Below, piece after piece: positions 8,524 through 16,634 of a stretch of DNA of 64,000 nt. The notes under the pieces are model-generated. The model saw only the letters and a program-made list of their open reading frames with translations. It searched no databases and had not been told where the DNA came from. The number at the start of each line of letters is the position of its first letter. The stretch's first letter is position 1. The stretch comes from Streptomyces sp. CB02980. Lineage in GTDB: Bacteria; Actinomycetota; Actinomycetes; Streptomycetales; Streptomycetaceae. Made by a program: the position numbers and the translations under genes. The stretch lies in NCBI RefSeq assembly GCF_014451325.2, contig NZ_JACSCH020000010.1, forward strand, positions 231,098 through 295,097, in the 5' to 3' direction.

Positions 8524-9356
8524 GCCCCGAGCCACGCGTCCAGCTCCTCCGGGGTCCGCGGCTCGGCCGCCCCCGCCGCGAGCAGGCCGTGGGTGCGGAG
8601 CAGCCGGGCCACCGCCGTACCCCAGGGGCGGCGCAGCCGGGCCTCGTCGAGCAGTGCGTCGTCCGCGAGGAGCTCCGCGACGGGGCCGGTCCGCAGTCCC
8701 GACGGGGCGAGCACCGCCGCCTCGTCCGCCCAGCGCAACGCCAGATCCACGTCGTGCGTGGCCATCAGCACCGTCGTGCCGGCCTCCCGCAGCCGCTGGA
8801 GCGCGTCGAGCAGCCGCTCCTGCCCGTGCGGATCGAGACCGGCCGTCGGCTCGTCCATGATCAGGACCCGGGGCCGCATCGCCACGGCGCCCGCGATCGC
8901 CGCCCGCTTGCGCTGCCCGTACGACAGCAGATGCGTCGGCCGGTCGGCGAGCGCCGTGATGTCCAGCGCCTCCAGGGCCTCGCCGACCCGTCGATGCACC
9001 TCCTCCTCGGGCAGTCCCAGGTTCATCGGACCGAACGACACGTCCTGCCCCACCGACGCGGCGAACAGCTGGTCGTCGGGATCCTGCACCACCAGCTGCA
9101 CGGTCGTCCGCAGCCGGGTCAGCCCCTTCCGGTCGTACGCCACCTCCGTACCGTCCAGGCGCAGCGACCCGCTCACGCAGCGCAGTCCCCCGCTGAGCAG
9201 GCGCAGCAGCGTCGTCTTGCCGCTGCCGTTGCGCCCGAGCAGCGCGACCGCCCTCCCCTCCGCGACGGCGAAGTCCACGCCGGACAGGACCGGGGGTCCG
9301 TCCTCGTAGGCGAAGCCGGCTTGCACCAGTTCCACGACAGGGGTCGGAGACGTCAC
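8499..9356 (-). CDS. cbiO: Cobalt ECF transporter ATPase CbiO
   Basis: 285 residues. ABC ATPase that powers cobalt uptake with CbiM, CbiN and CbiQ. Walker A is GRNGSGKTT (about residue 38), the signature is LSYGQRKRAAIAG, and Walker B is VLIMDEPTAGLD followed by an H-loop in MATHDVDLA. The start is a GTG at 9356 overlapping the cbiQ stop by four bases (GTGA), which fixes it and indicates translational coupling. It is the last gene of the cbiMNQO operon. A small tandem duplication straddles its 3' end. Confidence 0.9.
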   Translation of the reverse strand: MTSPTPVVELVQAGFAYEDGPPVLSGVDFAVAEGRAVALLGRNGSGKTTLLRLLSGGLRCVSGSLRLDGTEVAYDRKGLTRLRTTVQLVVQDPDDQLFAASVGQDVSFGPMNLGLPEEEVHRRVGEALEALDITALADRPTHLLSYGQRKRAAIAGAVAMRPRVLIMDEPTAGLDPHGQERLLDALQRLREAGTTVLMATHDVDLALRWADEAAVLAPSGLRTGPVAELLADDALLDEARLRRPWGTAVARLLRTHGLLAAGAAEPRTPEELDAWLGAAAPLRTE

Positions 9357-10102
9357 GGAAGGAGCCTTTCCAGTACGAGGGTGAGGGCGACGAGTCCGGC
9401 GAGCAGCACGCCCGTCGCGGCGAGGAACGGGCGGGAGAGCGCACCCGCGGGCACCAGGACCCGCAGCGTCCCGTCGTACCCGCGCCCGGCGAGCCCCGAC
9501 TGGAGGCGCTGCGCCCGGTCGAAGGCCCGTACGAACGTGGTCGCACCGAGGCCCGCGAGAGAACGCCAGGTCGCGGCCCGCGTGGTGTGTCCGAGCCGGG
9601 CCGCCTGCGCCTGCCGGATCTTGGACATCGCGTCGAGCAGCAGGAAGATGATCCGGTACATCACCAGCGCCACGTCCACCACCGGCGCCGGCACCCCCGC
9701 CCGTACCAGCCGGGGCAGGACGTCGGACACCGGCGTCGTGAACGCGAAGAGCAGCACCCCGAGCGAGGCCGAAGCGGTCCGCAGCAGCAACTCGCCCGCG
9801 TGCGTCGGACCGTCCGGCGCGAGGGCCACGAGCCCCCGTGCGCCGCCGACCTCGAAGAGCAGCGGAATCGCGCCCGTGACACAGAACCCGAGCGGGATGC
9901 GGAACGCCCGCCACAGGGCCCGGCCCGGCACACCGGCCGGACCGAGCAGCACCGTGAGCGTGGCCGCCGCGACGAGGACCGCGCCCGGCCACGGCGGCAG
10001 ACCGACCGCGCAGAGGGTGAGACCGAAGCCGAGAAGCGCCTTCTCTGCGGGATGGCGGCGGCGCCAGCGACTGCTGTGCGCAGCCGCGTCGATCGGCAGC
10101 AT
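9353..10102 (-). CDS. cbiQ: Cobalt ECF transporter T component CbiQ
   Basis: 249 residues with about five or six membrane helices. It is the transmembrane coupling protein of the cobalt ECF importer. The cytoplasmic coupling helices carry the ARG-type signature characteristic of T components, visible as QAARLGHT and AGRGYDG (about 175 and 215). It is followed by cbiO with a 4-base overlap and preceded by cbiN by six bases, confirming a single operon. The ATG at 10102 fits the usual CbiQ N-terminus. Confidence 0.9.
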   Translation of the reverse strand: MLPIDAAAHSSRWRRRHPAEKALLGFGLTLCAVGLPPWPGAVLVAAATLTVLLGPAGVPGRALWRAFRIPLGFCVTGAIPLLFEVGGARGLVALAPDGPTHAGELLLRTASASLGVLLFAFTTPVSDVLPRLVRAGVPAPVVDVALVMYRIIFLLLDAMSKIRQAQAARLGHTTRAATWRSLAGLGATTFVRAFDRAQRLQSGLAGRGYDGTLRVLVPAGALSRPFLAATGVLLAGLVALTLVLERLLP

Positions 10103-10108
10103 CGACGG

Positions 10109-10519
10109 CTACGCGCCCGGCCCGCCGGCGGACCCGCCGCCGGAGCCGCCCTCGTTGTCCGCGGTCGCGTTCGCGGCATCGGCATCGGTATCGGTATCGG
10201 CCGCCCCGGCCTCCTCGGCCCGCGCCGCCCCCTGTCGGCGGCCGCGCCGCAGACCGAAGTAGTACGCCAGGACACCGGCGCCGAGGGCGGCCTGAAGGGC
10301 GAACAGCGCCGACTCGATCTCCCCCGACGGCGGTTCGTAGAGCGGGCTGAACCACGGCTCGTAGTCCGGCTGGAGTTCCGTGATCGCGGTCTCGGCCTCC
10401 GCGTCGGCCCCCGTGAAGGGCTCCTCCTTGTGGTCCCCGAGTCCCAGCGCGAGCGGCAGCACCGCGAGCGCCGCGACGACGAGCAGCAGCAGGGCGTTGA
10501 TCTTCGTGTTCCGGTTCAT
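10109..10519 (-). CDS. cbiN: Cobalt transporter accessory membrane protein CbiN
   Basis: 136 residues. CbiN is a small two-helix protein that helps CbiM load Co(II). The first helix is at residues 8-27 and ends in a GDHKEEPF loop; the second is at about 70-90 (ALFALQAALGAGVLAYYFGL). The C-terminal tail (about 95-136) is acidic and low-complexity, built of repeated Asp/Thr/Ala then Gly/Ser, and is much longer than the tail of typical CbiN. It corresponds to a hexanucleotide repeat in the DNA. Its ATG overlaps the cbiM stop (ATGA). Confidence 0.85.
   Translation of the reverse strand: MNRNTKINALLLLVVAALAVLPLALGLGDHKEEPFTGADAEAETAITELQPDYEPWFSPLYEPPSGEIESALFALQAALGAGVLAYYFGLRRGRRQGAARAEEAGAADTDTDADAANATADNEGGSGGGSAGGPGA
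10175..10200. repeat. Hexanucleotide repeat in cbiN tail
   Basis: Four tandem units of GGCATC/GGTATC lie inside cbiN and encode its alternating Asp-containing tail. Confidence 0.6.
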
Positions 10520-11214
10520 CGCGCGGTCGCCTCCTCGCGTCGCTCCGACGTGCGTCCGGCGAGGACGCCGAGCCGGATCAGGTCGCCCTTGCTGGACTGG
10601 GTGAGCAGGCGCATCACGAGCACGGTGAGCAGGCCCTCGCTGACCGCGAGCGGAATCTGCGTGACGGCGAAGATCCCGCCGAACTTGGCGAGTGCGCCGG
10701 GGATGCCGCTGCCCGGGTCGGGGAAGGCGAGCGCCAGCTGGACGCTGGTCACGCAGTACGTGGACAGGTCGGCGACGAACGCGCCGAAGAAGACGGCCAC
10801 CATCAGCGGAGCGCCGAACCGGCGCAGCAGGACGTAGGCCCCGTATCCGGCCCAGGGTCCGACGATCGCCATCGAGAAGACGTTCGCGCCCAGCGTGGTG
10901 AGCCCGCCGTGGGCGAGCAGCAGGGCCTGGAAGAGCAGGGTGATCGTCCCCAGGACCGCCATGATCGGCGGCCGGAACAGGATGGCGCCCAGGCCCGTGC
11001 CGGTCGGATGCGAGCAGCTGCCGGTGACTGAGGGCAACTTGAGTGCCGACAGGACGAACGTGAAGGCGCCGGCGGCGCCGAGCAACAGGGTGGACTCAGG
11101 ATTCGACCGCACCTCGCGGGTCAGCGCGCGGACCCCGTGGACGACGAACGGCGCGGACGCGACGCCCCAGGCGGCCGCGTGCACAGGGGGCAGATACCCC
11201 TCGGCTATATGCAT
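10516..11214 (-). CDS. cbiM: Cobalt ECF transporter substrate-binding subunit CbiM
   Basis: 232 residues, the usual CbiM/NikM length, with about six or seven membrane helices. The mature N-terminus MHIAEGYLPP is diagnostic: Met1 and His2 form part of the Co(II)/Ni(II) site, and a further conserved His lies in the GSCSHPTGTGLGA loop. The cobalamin riboswitch directly upstream points to cobalt rather than nickel. The ATG at 11214 is chosen because the metal site requires it and GGAGAGGG precedes it; the longer open frame would destroy the N-terminal metal site and run through the riboswitch. Confidence 0.93.
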   Translation of the reverse strand: MHIAEGYLPPVHAAAWGVASAPFVVHGVRALTREVRSNPESTLLLGAAGAFTFVLSALKLPSVTGSCSHPTGTGLGAILFRPPIMAVLGTITLLFQALLLAHGGLTTLGANVFSMAIVGPWAGYGAYVLLRRFGAPLMVAVFFGAFVADLSTYCVTSVQLALAFPDPGSGIPGALAKFGGIFAVTQIPLAVSEGLLTVLVMRLLTQSSKGDLIRLGVLAGRTSERREEATAR

Positions 11215-11244
11215 GGTTGGGAGACCCTCTCCAGCACCTCGTGG

Positions 11245-11455
11245 ATGGACAACGCACCCTGGCCGGTCTCCTGGCTGACGGTCATTCCGCCCGACTCCGC
11301 CTTCCCACACCACGACGGTCTCCCGACGTGGTCCAGTGGCTTCCCCGTGGGTGTTCCCCGCGGGGGTGGAGCCGGACCTCCCGATCACAGTGGCGAGGGC
11401 CGCACCGGTACCGCACCGGTTTCCCGTACACCAAGGCCCTGCGACATTAGTGCGT
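11245..11455 (-). ncRNA. Cobalamin riboswitch upstream of cbiMNQO
   Basis: On the minus strand the leader of cbiM has the cobalamin riboswitch core: gggaaaccggtgcggtaccg, then ggccctcgccactgtgatc near 11384-11400, and downstream the B12-box-like agccaggagaccggcc (11261-11278). When adenosylcobalamin or another B12 form is bound, such switches turn the downstream gene off, usually by hiding the ribosome binding site. This ties cobalt import to B12 status. Edges are approximate. Confidence 0.88.
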
Positions 11456-11530
11456 TGACCAGGTACATCACAATGTGGGTGCTTGCCGGGTCCCGTGGGC
11501 GGCGCCGTGGATCTCCCGGATTTCCGCCGC

Positions 11531-11809
11531 CTAGCCGTTCCTGCCGCTGCGCACGAGGGCCGCGATGGCACCCGGCGCCACGACGACCGCCGCCGCGAGC
11601 GCCGCGAGCAGCATGGGGTCCGGGCCGTCGTAGCCGGCCGACACCTCCGCGTTGGCGCCGAACAGGGCCGCGCCCACCACCAGAAGGAGCGACACACCGA
11701 GTACGCCCCTCGCCCATGCCTTGCGGGCGGACGGGGTGCGCAGGGGCACCAGGGCGATCAGGAACCAGACGAGCGCGAGAATCAGTACAGCGGACAGACC
11801 GCCGAACAT
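11531..11809 (-). CDS. Small membrane protein of unknown function
   Basis: 92 residues with three predicted membrane helices (about 4-22, 36-56 and 66-85) and short basic loops. It is not recognised as a known family. The ATG at 11809 is preceded by GAGGAGGGGC, a convincing ribosome binding site; a longer frame starting at 11848 is less likely. It stands alone between dhaM and the cbiM riboswitch. It could instead be a chance frame, but the hydrophobic periodicity and the RBS argue for a real gene. Confidence 0.55.
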   Translation of the reverse strand: MFGGLSAVLILALVWFLIALVPLRTPSARKAWARGVLGVSLLLVVGAALFGANAEVSAGYDGPDPMLLAALAAAVVVAPGAIAALVRSGRNG

Positions 11810-11929
11810 TGCCCCTCCTCCATCACCTGGCCGGGCCAGGTGGAACACGGGTGATAGCCGGCTCCCGGAGAGGCCCGCCGCGCAGCCGGATCGCGGTTGC
11901 GATCTCCCAGGGTAGGTCGCACCCGTGCC

Positions 11930-11983
11930 GCCTCAGCGGCTGAGTTCCGGCCAAACAGCGCCTGAGACTCAGCCGCTTGAGGC
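11930..11983 (-). terminator. Hairpin terminator downstream of dhaM
   Basis: Long inverted repeat gcctcagcggctgagt / actcagccgcttgaggc (16 bp with one bulge, about 21-base loop), 24 bases after the dhaM stop. It is likely the end of the dhaKLM transcript. Confidence 0.65.
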
Positions 11984-12006
11984 TGGATCACCGTCTTCCC
12001 GCGACC

Positions 12007-12498
12007 TCACTCCTTGCGGTAGGCGTACGCCTCCGACGCGGCCGCCGCCACGGCGTCGAGGTCCCCGCCCGCGCTCGCCGTGACCAGGGCGGCGACCGAG
12101 CCCTCGACGAACGGCGCGTCCACGAGCCGGGAGCCCGCGGGCAGGTCGTCGCCCTCGGCGAGGAGGGCCTTCACGGTGAGCACCGCGCTCCCCAGATCGA
12201 CGAGGATCGCCACACCGGCGCCCCGGTCGACGGCCTTCGCCGCCTCGGAGATCAGCTCGGAACTCGTCCCGAGACCACCGTCGGGGGTGCCGCCGGCCGG
12301 GAGGATCGGGGCGAGGTCACCGCCACCGGCGAGCCCCCGGGCCAGCTCGGCCACGGCGGTCGCGACGGCGGCGCTGTGCGAGACGAGCACGATGCCGACG
12401 GAACCGAACCCGGACCCGGACCCGGAACCGAAATTGGAACCGGAACCGGCCGCGCCGGGGTCGACCGCGCCCGAGCCGGTCCCGCTCCCGGTGCTCAT
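12007..12498 (-). CDS. dhaM: Dihydroxyacetone kinase phosphotransfer subunit DhaM
   Basis: 163 residues. The EIIA-mannose-like domain starts at about residue 34 with VGIVLVSHS; His41 corresponds to the phosphorylated His9 of standard DhaM, which passes phosphate from HPr to the ADP held by DhaL. There are no additional HPr or EI domains. The unusual part is the N-terminal 33 residues, a Gly/Ser-rich sequence from a GGTTCC-type repeat. The ATG overlaps the dhaL stop by four bases, which supports this start despite the odd N-terminus. Confidence 0.85.
   Translation of the reverse strand: MSTGSGTGSGAVDPGAAGSGSNFGSGSGSGFGSVGIVLVSHSAAVATAVAELARGLAGGGDLAPILPAGGTPDGGLGTSSELISEAAKAVDRGAGVAILVDLGSAVLTVKALLAEGDDLPAGSRLVDAPFVEGSVAALVTASAGGDLDAVAAAASEAYAYRKE
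12400..12450. repeat. Simple hexanucleotide-type repeat in dhaM
   Basis: Degenerate tandem copies of gaaccg/ggaccc encode the Gly/Ser extension at the DhaM N-terminus. Confidence 0.6.
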
Positions 12499-13133
12499 GA
12501 CGCCTCCTCGGTGCCCGACGAGGTCTCCGTCCGGGCGATCTGGTCGAGCGCGGCGAACAGCAGCGCCGAGGACGTGGCCCCCGGATCCTGGTGCCCCACC
12601 GACCGCTCGCCCAGATAGCTGGCCCTGCCCTTGCGCGCCCGCAGGGGTACGGTCGCGAGGGCACCCTCCTCGGCCGCCGCGCGGGCCGCGCCGAACGAGT
12701 CCCGCAGCCCCTCCACGGCCGGCACGAGCGCGTCGAGCATCGTCTTGTCACCCACCTGCGCTCCGCCCAGCTGGGACACGGCGGCCACGCCGGAGCCGAG
12801 CGCCTCCGCCAACTGCTCGCGGGTGACGCGCTCGTCGTCGCCGAGCGTCTTGCCGGTACGGCGAAGCAGCGTGCCGTACAGCGGCCCCGAAGCGCCGCCC
12901 ACGGTGGAGATCAGCTGCCGCCCGGCGGCGGTGAGCACCGCGCCCGGCGTCGCGGGCGGGTCCTTGGCCAGGGTCCCGGTCACGGCGGCGAAGCCGCGCC
13001 TGAGGTTGGCGCCGTGGTCGGCGTCGCCGATGGCCGAGTCGAGCTCGGTGAGCCGGTCGGCCTCGCGGTCGACGGCCTCGGCCACGGCGGCCAGCCAGCG
13101 CACGAGGAACTCGGCGTCGAAGGTCTGCGTCAT
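12495..13133 (-). CDS. dhaL: Dihydroxyacetone kinase ADP-binding subunit DhaL
   Basis: 212 residues. DhaL holds Mg-ADP as a fixed cofactor that is rephosphorylated by DhaM and donates phosphate to dihydroxyacetone on DhaK. The Asp cluster that coordinates the magnesium ions is visible as DSAIGDADHGANLRRGF (about residues 31-47). A Gly/Ser nucleotide loop follows (STVGGASGPLYGT). The ATG at 13133 begins the conserved fold; the larger open frame to 13574 is antisense-like carry-over from dhaK. dhaK ends 26 bases upstream. Confidence 0.9.
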   Translation of the reverse strand: MTQTFDAEFLVRWLAAVAEAVDREADRLTELDSAIGDADHGANLRRGFAAVTGTLAKDPPATPGAVLTAAGRQLISTVGGASGPLYGTLLRRTGKTLGDDERVTREQLAEALGSGVAAVSQLGGAQVGDKTMLDALVPAVEGLRDSFGAARAAAEEGALATVPLRARKGRASYLGERSVGHQDPGATSSALLFAALDQIARTETSSGTEEAS

Positions 13134-13159
13134 GTCGGTCCCCTCTTCCCTCGCTCGTC

Positions 13160-14152
13160 TCACCGGCCCCAGCGCAGCGCGGGCGTCTCCACGGGCGCGT
13201 CCCAGAGGCGCAGGAGCTCCTCGTCCACCTCGCACAGGGTCACCGAGCAGCCGGCCATGTCGAGCGAGGTCACATAGTTCCCGACGAGGGTCCGGGCCAC
13301 CGGCACACCCCGCTCGCCCAGGACGCGCTGCACCTCGGCGTTGAACCCGTACAGCTCGAGGAGCGGGGTGGCGCCCATCCCGTTCACCAGGGCGATGACG
13401 GGCCCGGAGGGGCCGAGGTCCTCGACGACGGCGTCGACGGCGAAGTCCGCGATCTCGCGGGAGGTCATCATCGGACGCCGCTCGCGGCCCGGTTCGCCGT
13501 GGATGCCGATGCCCAACTCCAGCTCGCCCTCGGGGAGGTCGAAGGTGGGGCTGCCCTTGGCGGGCGTCGTGCACGCGCTCAGGGCGACGCCGAAGGAACG
13601 GCAGCGCTCGTTGACCCGGCGGGCGATCGACTCCACGCGCTCCAGGGGTGCGCCCTCCTCGGCGGCGGCGCCCGCGATCTTCTCCACGAAGAGCGTGCCG
13701 CCGGTCCCGCGCCGGCCGGCCGTGTAGAGACTGTCCATGACGGCGACGTCGTCGTCGACCAGGACCCTGGCGACCTGGATGCCCTCGTCCTCGGCGAGCT
13801 CCGCCGCCATCTCGAAGTTCAGCACGTCACCGGTGTAGTTCTTGACGACGAACAACACGCCGGCGCCGCTGTCGACGGCGGCCGCGGCCCGCACGATCTG
13901 ATCGGGCACCGGGGAGGTGAACACCTCCCCGGGACAGGCGGCCGCCAGCATCCCGGGCCCCACGAACCCCCCGTGCAACGGCTCGTGCCCGGAACCGCCG
14001 CCGGACACCAGCGCGACCTTCCCGGCCACGGGCGCGTCCCGCCGCACCACGACCCGCCGCTCCACGTCGACGGTGAGTTCCGGGTGAGCGGCGGCCATCC
14101 CGCGCAGCGCGTCGGCGACGACGGTCTCGGGGACGTTGATGAGCATCCTCAC
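13160..14152 (-). CDS. dhaK: Dihydroxyacetone kinase substrate-binding subunit DhaK
   Basis: 330 residues, the normal DhaK length. It binds dihydroxyacetone covalently through a histidine as a hemiaminal: the GIGIHGEPG motif at about residues 214-222 holds it. The dihydroxyacetone-contacting loop SGGGSGHEPLHGGFVG lies at about 48-63. The product dihydroxyacetone phosphate enters glycolysis. The start chosen is GTG 14152 (reading M-R-M-L-I-N), with GGAGG five bases upstream; the ATG two codons later is the alternative. It is the first gene of dhaKLM. Confidence 0.9.
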   Translation of the reverse strand: MRMLINVPETVVADALRGMAAAHPELTVDVERRVVVRRDAPVAGKVALVSGGGSGHEPLHGGFVGPGMLAAACPGEVFTSPVPDQIVRAAAAVDSGAGVLFVVKNYTGDVLNFEMAAELAEDEGIQVARVLVDDDVAVMDSLYTAGRRGTGGTLFVEKIAGAAAEEGAPLERVESIARRVNERCRSFGVALSACTTPAKGSPTFDLPEGELELGIGIHGEPGRERRPMMTSREIADFAVDAVVEDLGPSGPVIALVNGMGATPLLELYGFNAEVQRVLGERGVPVARTLVGNYVTSLDMAGCSVTLCEVDEELLRLWDAPVETPALRWGR

Positions 14153-14557
14153 AGATACCTCCTGGTGCAATGAGCAGGCATGTGGCTGAGCGGGATTTTC
14201 GCAGGTAGGAAGGGATGAGACACGTTGTTGATCTCGGCGGTTCACGGCGGTCGGAAGCGGTATCGCGCGGCGCCGATGCCGACCTGTTGCCGACCGTCCT
14301 GACTGGCCATCAGGAAGAGCGTGCGATAGGTGCTCTCTGCATCAGTGCATGATGGCGCAATTATCGGTGCAGGGGTGCGGTCGTGCAGCGGTGTTCGGCG
14401 GTAGGAAGCGGCCGATTCCGCGGTGGCCGGCTCTGTGGGGTGCGCGGCGGCGGCGGCGACCGACTGGACGACAGGCGGGCCGTGTGACGTGCATGCTCGC
14501 ATGCGGAACACGGCCGAGCGCGGGGAGTACGGGGTTATCGGTCGAGGGCCTCCCCGG

Positions 14558-14668
14558 TGCGTCGAGCTCGGCGAGCGTCGCGACCTCGTGCACTGGGACA
14601 CGGTGGTTGCGATGGAACCAGCCGATCTGCCCCTCGACCCCGCCCTTCTCGGGCGCCGCGGACTCCTG
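14558..14668 (-). pseudogene. Relic of an IS21-family transposase (IstA)
   Basis: The minus strand reads EKGGVEGQIGWFHRNHRVPV followed by HEVATLAEL, about 37 codons in all. This matches the segment around the last catalytic Glu of IstA transposases, where E-K-G-G-V-E-G is followed by the R-R-x-x-L-V-P-V-P region. The match stops abruptly on both sides and there is no open frame for the rest, no istB and no clear terminal inverted repeats. It is therefore a small decayed fragment of a past insertion. Confidence 0.65.
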
Positions 14669-14700
14669 GCTGCACCGCCCACATCGACGAGCAGACGGGT

Positions 14701-14738
14701 ACGGAAACCCCGCCGGGCGGCCCCGGCGGGGTTTCCGT
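14701..14738. terminator. Strong bidirectional hairpin
   Basis: A perfect inverted repeat of about 17 bp (acggaaaccccgccggg and its complement, 4-base loop). It lies beyond the stop of the ALF/AbfB gene in its direction of transcription and could also end anything read from the other side. Confidence 0.7.
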
Positions 14739-14965
14739 TGCGTTCTGCTCTACAGAGGCCGGGCGCCTCGATCGACCGAGAGTTGTCCGCGTTCGAGCAG
14801 TCGGTCGACCGTGCGCACCGTGCCGGGCGCGTAGTGGCGCACCTGAGGAAGGCGGTGGAGGGGCTCACCCGCGGAAGACGACCGGCAGGTCTGCCTCGTT
14901 CCTGTCGATCTCGTCTCGTGCCACGGGTACGAGCAGGAGGCAGGGCCGGCCGGGGCGCGGGGCGC

Positions 14966-16552
14966 TCAGGGTGCGAGCGGGGCGGCGATCTGCCAGCTGG
15001 ACGCCTGACGGGCGTCGTCGGTGGTGTAGTGCTGCGCCACGTAGAGTTCGCCGGCCATGTGGCGCAGAGAACGCTCCTCAGGCCCGACGGCCCACTTGAA
15101 GGACGTGCCGGAGCCGTTCTGGCCCTTGGTCGCGCACCAGGTCGCACTCTGCCTGAAGGCCCCGCTGCGGTCGTCCGCGGCGATCCGTACGCGCAGCGAC
15201 GGCTTGTCGCCCTTCAGGTAGTGGCCCGGCTTGCCGACCGACTCGAAGGAGTAGCAGCCGGGCAGACCGGCCAGGGAGGGCACGATGACCCAGGTGGCGT
15301 CCTCGCGGTCGGCCTGCCCGCTCTTGGCGTCCAGGGGACCGATGAACCCCTCGCCGCCGTCCGGGCTGGACTGGCGGGCGAACCATCCGGTCAGTTTGTT
15401 GTCCCCCGACCGGAGGGACTGGCGCTTGAGCCGGTACTGCGTGTCCTCCTTGAGGAACTCGGCCACGGCGGCGTCGTCGGTCCCGGCGAGCACCTTCTTC
15501 GCGGCGGAGACCAGGTGGGGGTTCACGCCGCTGTTCTCCGCGGCGGCCTGTATCTGCAGGGCGAGCGTGCGATTGGCCGCCGCGAGCTTCTTGCGGCGGT
15601 TCTCGTCGTCCTGCTTGTACGCGGCTTCGGCACCGGTGTGGATGAACGTCTTCCAGTCCAGGGCGTTCGCGCTCAGGGCCGCGCGCTGAGCGGCCGCGAG
15701 CAGTTCGGATCCCTTGAGATCGGCCGGGGCCATGCGCAGGAGCTCGCGGATGAAGTTGTCGTCGCTCAGCGTGAGCATGGCCGGGGAGGGCGAGATGCGG
15801 AACAGGGCCGCGGTGTTGTTGCGGGCGGCGAGTTCCTTGCGGCGCTCGGCCTCCTTGCGGTTCTGCTCCTCCAGCTCCTCCAACTCCTTGGCCACGTCCC
15901 GCCTGTGCGCCTCACGGGCGCCGTTGACGATGAACTCCCGCCAGTCCGCCGCCTCGCCGACCAGTGCCTTCAGCGCCGCGCCCCGCACCTCGGGACCGGA
16001 CGCGGGGTGCCTGGCGACCGCGCGGACGAAGTTGTCGTCCGTCAGCGCGAGCAGTTCAGGAGTGCTGGGGATGCCGATGGCCAGCAACACCTGCGACCTG
16101 GCGAGCCGGGCGACGCGCTCTGCCTCGGCCTTCTCCCGCTCGCGCTGCTGATCGAGCCTGTACGCCTCGTGGACGCCCGTGACGATGAATCGCACGTGGT
16201 CCTCGGCCGCCGTGCCGGCCATGGCCTGCTCGGCTGCCGTCCGTACCGCGTCGAGCCTCTCGCCCGCGTCGCGGGCCTTCTGCCACAGCGCGTGCACGAA
16301 GTCGTAGTCGCTGAGCAGGAGTACGTCCGCCGTCGGATCCAGTCGGACCACGGCCGCGGCCTCCACCCGCTGGGTGTCGGTCGTGCCGATGCCGGCCGCG
16401 CGGGCCGCCATGTCCAGCGTCCCGGCGGACGTGCCGGCCACGGCCGTACCCGGCACCACCGTACCGGTCACCGCTGCCAGTGCGGTGGCGGTGACCAGGC
16501 CGCGGGAAACGGTCCGCCGCATCCACGCGGACGTCATGTGCTTGGTGTTCAT
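14966..16552 (-). CDS. Secreted ALF-repeat protein with C-terminal AbfB-like domain
   Basis: 528 residues. There is a signal peptide (basic start, hydrophobic stretch about 18-38). Four ALF-type repeats follow (about 60-350), each with a short helix pair such as LTDDNFVRAVARHPASGPEVR followed by a FIVNGAREAHRRD-like end. The last 170 residues look like an alpha-L-arabinofuranosidase-B-type beta-trefoil carbohydrate-binding domain (CYSFESVGKPGHYL and ATWCATKGQNGSGTSF). Function unknown; it is probably an extracellular carbohydrate- or wall-binding protein. It is a clear paralogue of the protein at 34211-35806. The ATG at 16552 precedes the signal peptide and has GGAGGG upstream. A ricin-like lectin gene lies 82 bases upstream on the same strand. 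Confidence 0.82.
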   Translation of the reverse strand: MNTKHMTSAWMRRTVSRGLVTATALAAVTGTVVPGTAVAGTSAGTLDMAARAAGIGTTDTQRVEAAAVVRLDPTADVLLLSDYDFVHALWQKARDAGERLDAVRTAAEQAMAGTAAEDHVRFIVTGVHEAYRLDQQREREKAEAERVARLARSQVLLAIGIPSTPELLALTDDNFVRAVARHPASGPEVRGAALKALVGEAADWREFIVNGAREAHRRDVAKELEELEEQNRKEAERRKELAARNNTAALFRISPSPAMLTLSDDNFIRELLRMAPADLKGSELLAAAQRAALSANALDWKTFIHTGAEAAYKQDDENRRKKLAAANRTLALQIQAAAENSGVNPHLVSAAKKVLAGTDDAAVAEFLKEDTQYRLKRQSLRSGDNKLTGWFARQSSPDGGEGFIGPLDAKSGQADREDATWVIVPSLAGLPGCYSFESVGKPGHYLKGDKPSLRVRIAADDRSGAFRQSATWCATKGQNGSGTSFKWAVGPEERSLRHMAGELYVAQHYTTDDARQASSWQIAAPLAP

Positions 16553-16634
16553 GCTGATGTCGAGATCCCTCCGTCGCCGTGAACCGACGACACAATGCGT
16601 GCGAGAGCGATGGGCAAAGAGCAAGCAGGAGTCA

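Larger units (their letters stand above)
14153..14965. other. Gene-poor 0.8-kb interval
   Basis: The interval between dhaK and the ALF/AbfB gene holds the dhaK promoter region, a relic of an IS21-type transposase (14558-14668) and a very strong hairpin (14701-14738). No intact gene was found; the open frames here have no recognisable domain or ribosome binding site. Confidence 0.6.

Noticed and set aside
6364..9309. A 981-codon open frame on the plus strand
   Set aside because: It is antisense to fadH and cbiO, has repeated Val/Glu/Gly/Arg composition typical of GC-rich shadow frames, and no ribosome binding site or domain.
14423..16582. A 719-codon open frame on the plus strand
   Set aside because: Antisense of the ALF/AbfB gene; no recognisable motif and no start signal.
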